A stretch of DNA of 17,703 nt from Minisyncoccota bacterium. Lineage in GTDB: Bacteria; Patescibacteriota; Minisyncoccia; Moranbacterales; GCA-2747515. Under the pieces are notes generated by a model, which was given only the letters and a program-made list of their open reading frames with translations, did not search any database and was not told the DNA's origin. The stretch spans positions 1 to 17,703 of the forward strand of contig CALIRC010000127.1 in the NCBI GenBank assembly GCA_938044295.1. The letters are read 5' to 3'. A program made the translations under genes and the position numbers. Below are positions 13,063 through 17,703 of the stretch, in pieces. The first letter of the stretch is position 1; each line of letters starts with the position of its first letter.

Positions 13063-15306
13063 ATGTTTAAAAGATTTTTTGCATTCTTTTTTGTGCTTGT
13101 GGTAATCGCTCCGATTGCGCATGCAGCTACTGAGGAGGATGCAGTTTTTACAGTTGATAGTGTCAGTGATACGTACGGTGTAAGTGGTCCTGTTTCGATG
13201 GAGTATAACGCCGTTACTGAGCAAGCGATAGTGCATGTTGATCTAGAATCAGACTCTATATTGTGGGAAGCTGCTGATGTGTATCGATATCCGTTACAAC
13301 CATTTCAGCTTACGATGGAGCGAGATGGTGAACATGTAGGTGTTTTTTCTTCGTATTCAGTGTATGCATTTGATGCTATTGATGGTGATTATACAATTGA
13401 TATTGCATATCGCTCTACAGAAACAAAATCGAGTGTGTGGTATGATCGTTTCCATTTTACGATAGATCGTTCACAATATGACACGAAGGAAGATTATCTC
13501 GTGACAGTGACTCAGTCAGTACCAGATGGTTTGTCTGATGATTTTCAAACATCGTATTATTATAATCAATCTGCAAATCCTTATGTTTCAGCAAGTAATG
13601 TAACTTTGGAAAATAGTGATTCTACATCATTTTCTGCAGTGCAAACGTATGGTGGGGGTTCAGTTTACCAATTTATTTCTCAGGGAGAAATTGAGCTTTA
13701 TGATACGCGATTTTTTGAAAGTGGTTTTGATCTCTATGAACGGCGGAATAATGGCTGGAAAATCGAGAATATTTCTGGAGAAAATTGTAGCTCTGAATTG
13801 ATGTTTACTGCTGGTCCTGGACTCACAACGCAATGTGATATCGAATATAGTTTCGAGAAACCATATCCTGATGTGATCGCTGCAAATATAGATGATATGC
13901 ATATAGTCAAAACGATTGTCGTAAATGGTGGTGATCGTAGTGCGCAGGAAATTGGCGAGACATTTGTATATGGTAGCTCTGTTGGTTCATTTTTTGGTGG
14001 AGTACTACCTACAGATGATATCGATGGTGATGCATATCGAAATGTTGGTCGTGTTGTGACAGGATGTGGAGGTGCTGGTTCGCAGTGTGGATATGGTGAT
14101 GAGAGTGGTGTATTGTCTGTGCCAGAATATCCGGAATACAGTATTTCCGTTACAGGTACGAACTGCGATGCTTCTGGATATAAGACAGGTGAAGGAATAG
14201 GACTTACAGAATGTGTATTTACCTATACACATGCGTCACTTGCTGATATAGTTGAGCCTGTTGTTCAGGCAGATATCGATATAGTTGGTGGTCCTCTTAC
14301 GATAGGTTCAGTAGAGCTTACGCGTTGTTTAGGTCAGGTTGTTTCACTAGACGATGATGGTAAAGGAGATTCAGGAGCTTGTTTTTCTGGCTCTTGGGAA
14401 ACATTTATGGACGATGATCGTTTTACTGTGAAAGTAGACGATATGTACTTGTGGGAGACTGACTATGAAATTGAATGGTCTGGCGATTGTCATACAAGTG
14501 GTTCATTCTCACATGCTAGGGGTTATGATGGGGCAGAAGCGACTGATGTCTCTTGTGTTGGCACACTTACGTACATCGGTGAAGAAGAAGAGGGTGTTGG
14601 AGGATTAGAGTCTGAATGTCCTCAAGAATCTGATCATGATGGAGATGGTTGGGGCTGGAATGGTACGACTGGTTGTCGTGTAATGCACAATGATGGTTCT
14701 GCGCATTGCATTGCAGATGGTGGGATCTATAATGCTGAACTTGAAACATGTTTTCCTATAGTCGTGGAAGAGCAGATGACTTCTTGTCCGCCAGAATCTG
14801 ATCACGATGGTGATGGCTGGGGCTGGAATGGTGTTGCTGGTTGCGTAGTTGAACATGTAGAAGAGGAAGAAGTTGCGTGCTATGACTGGGATGGAGATGG
14901 CTGGGGCTGGAATGGTACGACTGGTTGTAAGGTGAGTGGCGAGGTCGCACAAAGCGAAGAGGGGAGTCATTCTTGTCCGCCAGAATCTGATCACGATGGT
15001 GATGGCTGGGGCTGGAATGGTACAACAGGTTGTATGGTGGAATCTAGCGAAAACATGCAACATATACAGTGTTTAGCTGATGGTGGTGAGTATGACATGG
15101 AAGAAGGTGTATGTGTCCATACACTTATGGAAGAGGAAACACATTCTTGTCCGCCAGAATCTGATCACGATGGTGATGGCTGGGGCTGGAATGGTACAAC
15201 AGGTTGTATGGTGGAACAATCTACTGTAGACGTAGAAGTTGCGTGCTACGATTGGGACGGTGATGGCTGGGGCTGGGATGGTTCTGGTGGGTGTCGCATC
15301 GAGTGA
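13063..15306 (+). CDS. Large secreted Cys-rich protein with DxDGDGWGW repeats
   Basis: This 747-aa protein has a classic signal peptide (MFKRFFAFFFVLVVIAPIAH, cleavage probably after AHA at about 21). Residues about 25-500 are strand-rich, Gly/Ser/Asp-rich, with several Cys pairs (NCSSEL...QCD, GCGGAGSQCG, NCDASG...TEC, RCLGQ...ACF, DCHTSG...SCVG), like a run of small disulfide-held beta domains. Residues 519-744 hold six Trp-rich loops centred on DGDGWGW (two of them DHDGDGWGWNG and DWDGDGWGWNG in form), each bounded by Cys. Asp spacing matches calcium-binding loops of the thrombospondin-3/dockerin kind, and exposed Trp suggests glycan or wall binding. No LPxTG, late membrane helix or anchor is visible, so it is secreted or held by its repeats. 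It follows the second ftsX by 83 nt and ends at a terminator. ATG 13063 is chosen because it directly begins the signal peptide. Confidence 0.85.
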   Translation: MFKRFFAFFFVLVVIAPIAHAATEEDAVFTVDSVSDTYGVSGPVSMEYNAVTEQAIVHVDLESDSILWEAADVYRYPLQPFQLTMERDGEHVGVFSSYSVYAFDAIDGDYTIDIAYRSTETKSSVWYDRFHFTIDRSQYDTKEDYLVTVTQSVPDGLSDDFQTSYYYNQSANPYVSASNVTLENSDSTSFSAVQTYGGGSVYQFISQGEIELYDTRFFESGFDLYERRNNGWKIENISGENCSSELMFTAGPGLTTQCDIEYSFEKPYPDVIAANIDDMHIVKTIVVNGGDRSAQEIGETFVYGSSVGSFFGGVLPTDDIDGDAYRNVGRVVTGCGGAGSQCGYGDESGVLSVPEYPEYSISVTGTNCDASGYKTGEGIGLTECVFTYTHASLADIVEPVVQADIDIVGGPLTIGSVELTRCLGQVVSLDDDGKGDSGACFSGSWETFMDDDRFTVKVDDMYLWETDYEIEWSGDCHTSGSFSHARGYDGAEATDVSCVGTLTYIGEEEEGVGGLESECPQESDHDGDGWGWNGTTGCRVMHNDGSAHCIADGGIYNAELETCFPIVVEEQMTSCPPESDHDGDGWGWNGVAGCVVEHVEEEEVACYDWDGDGWGWNGTTGCKVSGEVAQSEEGSHSCPPESDHDGDGWGWNGTTGCMVESSENMQHIQCLADGGEYDMEEGVCVHTLMEEETHSCPPESDHDGDGWGWNGTTGCMVEQSTVDVEVACYDWDGDGWGWDGSGGCRIE
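14617..15294 (+). repeat. Six DGDGWGW repeats plus two ADGG modules, arranged as a duplicated cassette
   Basis: Six Cys-to-Cys units lie at 14617-14676, 14785-14844, 14878-14928, 14974-15033, 15148-15207 and 15244-15294. Units 1, 2, 4 and 5 are 60 nt (20 aa); units 3 and 6 are 51 nt (17 aa). Two other 45-nt modules, CIADGGIYNAELETC (14707-14751) and CLADGGEYDMEEGVC (15070-15114), lie after units 1 and 4. The order long, ADGG, long, short thus occurs twice. Units 4 and 5 share an identical 75-nt block (14968-15042 and 15142-15216), a sign of recent duplication or gene conversion. Confidence 0.95.
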
Positions 15307-15341
15307 GGCAATACATTTGAGCTTCCTGCCTAGCAAAAGGT

Positions 15342-15374
15342 AAAAAAACTGCATTGCAAGATGCAGTTTTTTTT
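15342..15374 (+). terminator. Rho-independent terminator after the repeat-protein gene
   Basis: ACTGCAT (15348-15354), loop TGCAAG, ATGCAGT (15361-15367), then a T-run to 15374. A preceding run of A extends the stem. It lies 41 nt after the stop at 15306, and the A-run/T-run symmetry would also allow termination from the other side. Confidence 0.9.
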
Positions 15375-15477
15375 ATGCTATTACTATAAGTTTTATATTG
15401 TAAGTATTGTAGTGAGGCATTAACGTACTGTGCATTTTGTGATAGTGTAAACATGATGTTGTACCTTTTCATTTACT

Positions 15478-15482
15478 TGGAG
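15478..15482 (+). promoter_or_regulatory. Shine-Dalgarno of the XRE-type regulator gene
   Basis: TGGAG ends 7 nt before ATG 15490, a normal spacing. It supports this start. Confidence 0.6.
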
Positions 15483-15489
15483 TTGTCTC

Positions 15490-15825
15490 ATGATAGATTT
15501 GTCTCTACCTCCACTAAACAATGCTTTAATCGTGGTTCGTCAGTATCACAAATTATCTATCCCAAGAACATCACAGAAAACAGGTATTTCTGTTCCTACG
15601 ATCAATCAAATTGAAAGAGGTAATCAAGAGGCTCAACGCATCCATGCTGAACTGTATGCTGATGCTTTTGATTTGTCTTTGAGAAATATCTATGTATTTA
15701 GGCATCTTTATAAGAAAGCTCAATCTGAGCATGTAGAGTGGTCTACAAAGCTTGGTGTTACATTGGTAAACTTTCTTATAAAAGACTATTCAGACGATCA
15801 TACTGACGCTCGTTGGTTTAGATAA
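15490..15825 (+). CDS. Small XRE/Cro-type helix-turn-helix DNA-binding protein
   Basis: This 111-aa protein has a helix-turn-helix of the Xre/Cro kind at about residues 11-65: VVRQYHKLSIPRTSQKTGIS as helices 1-2, VPTINQIERGN as the recognition helix region (the I-x-x-I-E-x-G signature), then helices 4-5 (HAELYADAFDLSLRNIY). The C-terminal part (66-111) is helical and could mediate dimerisation. Such proteins usually repress their own and neighbouring promoters. No toxin or phage partner is adjacent, so the target is unknown. It is an isolated gene with a usable Shine-Dalgarno, between a terminator and a stretch of hairpins. Codon use and composition do not stand out by eye. Confidence 0.8.
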   Translation: MIDLSLPPLNNALIVVRQYHKLSIPRTSQKTGISVPTINQIERGNQEAQRIHAELYADAFDLSLRNIYVFRHLYKKAQSEHVEWSTKLGVTLVNFLIKDYSDDHTDARWFR

Positions 15826-16202
15826 TTTGAATAGACCAGTGTTCACCGAAGTGTTTTTTCTTCTGATGTGTTTTCATTAAGAAATATTTTTCTTAACCGA
15901 TGGTTGATACAGATTAGATCGGTCGCTATGTTTTTTTAATCCTTTTTTAGTTCTGCGTACCATTGAAATGGAGTAAAAATTAGTTCATTATTCGTCGACA
16001 TAGAGGAAGTCAGCTTTGTGTCGACTTTCTTTTTGAGATCTTTTTTATGTTGGTTTCGTAAATCCTGTTTATAAGTGACTACTCTCGCAAATTTATCTTG
16101 GCAGCACAAAAGACTCATTAGATGACTTCATATTGATGGAGAAATATAGTATTGCATTATTACTTGAACTGCAGTAGTATGATGTTGTTTGTATTCTCAA
16201 AT
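15826..16202. other. Gap with inverted repeats; possible short - strand ORF
   Basis: About 390 nt separate the regulator and the CYTH-like gene. ACCGAT...ATCGGT (around 15897-15924) is followed after a few bases by seven T and may end the regulator transcript. GTCGACA (15994-16000) and TGTCGAC (16019-16025) flank an 18-nt loop followed by TTTCTTTTT, also terminator-like. A - strand frame of 60 codons (16118 down to 15936; MSLLCCQDKFARVV...) crosses this repeat. It has no Shine-Dalgarno and no recognisable domain, so I do not call it a gene. Confidence 0.4.
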
Positions 16203-16207
16203 GGAGG
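16203..16207 (+). promoter_or_regulatory. Shine-Dalgarno of the CYTH-like gene
   Basis: GGAGG ends 8 nt before ATG 16216, a strong and well-spaced ribosome binding site that fixes the start. Confidence 0.8.
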
Positions 16208-16215
16208 AATAGGTT

Positions 16216-16698
16216 ATGCAGCCGTTACCAGATATTTCACAATTACGTCTTGAGCGTAGGTTTTATTTGCCTGATGGATTTAAGCTCATTCGCGTGCCGC
16301 AGGCGGACATCTCAGGTGTTGAAGAAATTGTACAGGTGTATCTGAGAGGAGGTGCCTATCTGCGCTATAGTATAGATCGTCGTCGTCAGAAAAAATATGA
16401 GTATTTTTGCGAAAATGATGGACAATGTGAGGGTGTAGCTATAAGTTCTGAGGCATGGATAAAAGAATTGTTGGAGTTGAGACCGGAGAAACGAGTACTT
16501 CGTAAAACGAGATACATCGTGAAAAAAAGTAAAAATACTTTTTTCCTCGATCTTTTTCATCTCGATTTCAATCTGTGGATTCTTCATATTGATCTTACTG
16601 AGGGTGAAACGTTTGATATGCCGCCATATTTTCGCGAAGCTCGAGAGGCTTCACGTGAGGGAGAGCTATCTGACCATGAGATTGCAATAATTGCATAG
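16216..16698 (+). CDS. Divergent CYTH-like (triphosphate tunnel) protein
   Basis: This 160-aa soluble protein has a strand order resembling the CYTH/triphosphate tunnel metalloenzyme fold: an opening LRLERRFYLPDGF strand, GAYLRYSIDRRRQKKYEYFC, an EAWIKELLE helix, RVLRKTRYIVKK, then FFLDLFHLDFNLWILHIDLT and an MPPYF close. In active members the N-terminus reads ExExK and a later strand holds ExE. Here the first Glu and the Lys of ExExK are replaced by Arg (RLERR), and the later pair reads HID. The many Arg and Lys that would line the tunnel and hold phosphate groups remain. It may bind a polyphosphate or nucleotide without hydrolysing it. Assignment rests on pattern only. It is a single gene with a strong Shine-Dalgarno and its own terminator. 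Confidence 0.55.
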   Translation: MQPLPDISQLRLERRFYLPDGFKLIRVPQADISGVEEIVQVYLRGGAYLRYSIDRRRQKKYEYFCENDGQCEGVAISSEAWIKELLELRPEKRVLRKTRYIVKKSKNTFFLDLFHLDFNLWILHIDLTEGETFDMPPYFREAREASREGELSDHEIAIIA

Positions 16699-16708
16699 AA
16701 ACTTTTTT

Positions 16709-16741
16709 AATGTCAATCTTCCTGGAAGATTGACATTTTTT
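16709..16741 (+). terminator. Rho-independent terminator of the CYTH-like gene
   Basis: A perfect 13-bp stem, AATGTCAATCTTC (16709-16721) with GAAGATTGACATT (16725-16737), closes a 3-nt loop and is followed by a T-run to 16741. It is the clearest terminator in the window, 10 nt after the stop. Confidence 0.95.
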
Positions 16742-16842
16742 ATATGTTTACAAGTATTGCATTTGACGTTGAGAGACTACGTCATGTACGTTCCTCTATA
16801 AGTAACATGAGTCACTCTATCTTAAGAAATTATTCCATAGCT

Positions 16843-16864
16843 AAAACTAAGGCTAGTTTTTTTT
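16843..16864. terminator. Second hairpin with A/T flanks, possible back-up or convergent terminator
   Basis: AAAACTA (16843-16849), loop AGGC, TAGTTTT (16854-16860), and T-run to 16864. The stem is mostly A-T and weak. It lies between the convergent CYTH-like and NUDIX genes. Another hairpin, GCTAAGAA/TTCTTAGC near 16909-16925, sits just past the NUDIX stop and may end that transcript, though it has no T-run on the - strand. Confidence 0.45.
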
Positions 16865-16931
16865 ATTCAAAATTGAGTGTAGTTTCTAAAGGTGTAATAA
16901 TACCATCTGCTAAGAAATTCTTAGCAAGTGG

Positions 16932-17537
16932 TTATACGTCTTTTTGGGTATTTTTTTGTGGTGTCTTTATTTTTAGAAAATATTTGCATAGCGCACCGAC
17001 AGAACGATACTCGGCCATCTTGTCATCAAAGATTATTCTTTCAATTTCCTGTTGTGACTTCCATGAAGTTTCGATTACCTCACCATCTTCGAGTGATTGT
17101 GCATCTAACTCAGTAAAGTCTTCTACGATAAAGAAGTATAAATCCCACTCTATAGTTGCGCCAGCATTTGCTGTTAGGAAATGCTTTAGGCTATTTGGTT
17201 GGATTCCAGCTTCTTCTACGCATTCCTTTGCTGCACCTCGCTCAGCTTCTTTCAGTATTTCGCCATCTCCAGAGAGAAAGTCTGTGTATTCTGAAAGAGA
17301 ATCAAATACTTTTCCACCTGGGAGACGGTAGTCGAAGGAGTTTGTTTCTGTGCGATGTTCTCTTGAAATTAATACTTTCTCATCTTTTACAATGATCAAT
17401 CGTGTGCCTGGCGCTCTGCGAGCTTTCTCAAAAGTTCTTTTTTTATCGCCGATTATCATTGGCTGTTCTACAATTTCAATCATTCTGCCTTTGTATGCAA
17501 TATTTTCAGGTCCAGATTTTTTTGGTAGGTTTGTCAT
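16932..17537 (-). CDS. NUDIX hydrolase
   Basis: This 201-aa NUDIX-superfamily protein, family members of which cleave nucleoside diphosphates linked to another group (ADP-ribose, nucleotide sugars, damaged nucleotides). The fold starts with strands (PGTRLIIVKDEKVLISREHR), then LPGGKVF, and the Nudix helix AAKECVEEAGI (K replaces the usual R of REUxEExG; the catalytic Glu pair is kept). Between GGKV and the helix is an insertion of about 16 residues (DSLSEYTDFLSGDGEILKEA), so the G-x5-E part of the signature is not standard. The C-terminal half (WDLYFFIVEDF, VIETSWKSQQEIE) resembles ADP-ribose pyrophosphatase relatives, but the substrate is undetermined. It is the only clear - strand gene, with a strong promoter of its own upstream, and is convergent with the CYTH-like gene. 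ATG at 17537 has no Shine-Dalgarno. Confidence 0.9.
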   Translation of the reverse strand: MTNLPKKSGPENIAYKGRMIEIVEQPMIIGDKKRTFEKARRAPGTRLIIVKDEKVLISREHRTETNSFDYRLPGGKVFDSLSEYTDFLSGDGEILKEAERGAAKECVEEAGIQPNSLKHFLTANAGATIEWDLYFFIVEDFTELDAQSLEDGEVIETSWKSQQEIERIIFDDKMAEYRSVGALCKYFLKIKTPQKNTQKDV

Positions 17538-17562
17538 GATTTTTTACTTTTAAGGTGGATTT

Positions 17563-17592
17563 ATTGTATCAATTAAATTTATTTTCTGTCAA
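17563..17592 (-). promoter_or_regulatory. Promoter of the NUDIX gene
   Basis: On the - strand, TTGACA (17592-17587) and TACAAT (17568-17563) are separated by 18 nt, and TGA before TACAAT supplies an extended -10. The leader to ATG 17537 would be about 20 nt. Confidence 0.75.
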
Positions 17593-17664
17593 ACGCTGTT
17601 TTATTACAATTAGTGTGTTACATTTTACTTCCGTTTTCTTCCCCTCTTCCAAACCCCACCCCCA

Positions 17665-17673
17665 TGCTACAAT
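17665..17673 (+). promoter_or_regulatory. Extended -10 of a gene beyond the right edge
   Basis: TGCTACAAT fits TGn plus TACAAT. It follows a C-rich pyrimidine stretch (17639-17663) and precedes an AAAAGG motif near the end of the window. Together with the NUDIX promoter it would form a divergent pair. The downstream gene is not in the window. Confidence 0.35.
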
Positions 17674-17703
17674 AAATACACATAAAAGGTACGCAAAAAA
17701 ATC

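Noticed and set aside
12736..13236. - strand 166-codon open frame
   Set aside because: It lies opposite the end of the second ftsX and the signal peptide of the secreted protein, both well supported.
14605..15063. - strand open frames across the repeat region
   Set aside because: They repeat because the underlying + strand repeats do. The + strand has a signal peptide, paired Cys and conserved loops.
14617..15294. CRISPR array
   Set aside because: Repeats are in frame, coding, of unequal length, and separated by conserved protein modules rather than unique spacers.
16744..17331. + strand open frame of 195 codons
   Set aside because: Most of it is the antisense of the NUDIX gene, whose family motifs fix the coding strand. 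The part before 16932 has no Shine-Dalgarno or recognisable motif and crosses two hairpins.

Overview
This AT-rich 17.7 kb stretch of bacterial chromosome is read almost entirely on the + strand; only a NUDIX hydrolase at the right end is clearly on the - strand. The standard bacterial code fits: TGA ends many genes, and a UGA-reading release factor (RF2) is encoded. The genes are compact and divergent. Core genes (obg, prfB, ftsE, ftsX) are scattered singly among short unknown secreted or membrane proteins, several families look stripped of catalytic residues, and Obg lacks the usual C-terminal extension. Together these suggest a Patescibacteria/Candidate Phyla Radiation-type organism. That placement is inference, because no rRNA or marker tree is available here.

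Layout. 1-1473: the tail of a truncated gene, an SRPBCC + GyrI-like protein and a TM2-domain protein, then about 430 nt with no recognisable gene. 1906-4463: a small cytidylyltransferase-like nucleotidyltransferase overlapping obg, followed by a membrane-anchored calcineurin-fold protein with most metal ligands replaced. 4465-4585: a 121-bp element bounded by perfect 17-bp inverted repeats. 4734-7492: three envelope proteins, namely a small single-pass protein, a membrane-anchored DsbA-like oxidoreductase, and a fibronectin-III protein with a His-rich tail. 7655-7727: tRNA-Thr(CGU). 8041-9050: an orphan 87-aa gene with the strongest expression signals in the window and its own terminator, then a zinc-phospholipase-C-like protein. 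9078-10158: prfB with its programmed +1 frameshift. 10241-15306: ftsE, ftsX, a second divergent ftsX, and a large secreted Cys/Trp-rich repeat protein ending at a terminator. 15490-17537: an orphan XRE-type regulator, a degenerate CYTH-like protein, and the NUDIX gene.

How the parts may fit together. FtsE and FtsX normally form a membrane ABC complex that transmits a signal to the cell-wall space. Here the module has two FtsX subunits and is followed by a disulfide- and calcium-loop-rich secreted protein, while a CQDC thiol oxidoreductase that could form such disulfides lies upstream. The most unusual items are the duplicated, asymmetric FtsX; the repeat protein, whose C-terminal third is itself a two-fold duplication of a four-module cassette; the apparently dead phosphoesterase; and the TIR-bounded element. 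Initiation signals also split into two groups: most core genes have no Shine-Dalgarno sequence, while three small accessory genes (8041, 15490, 16216) have clear ones.
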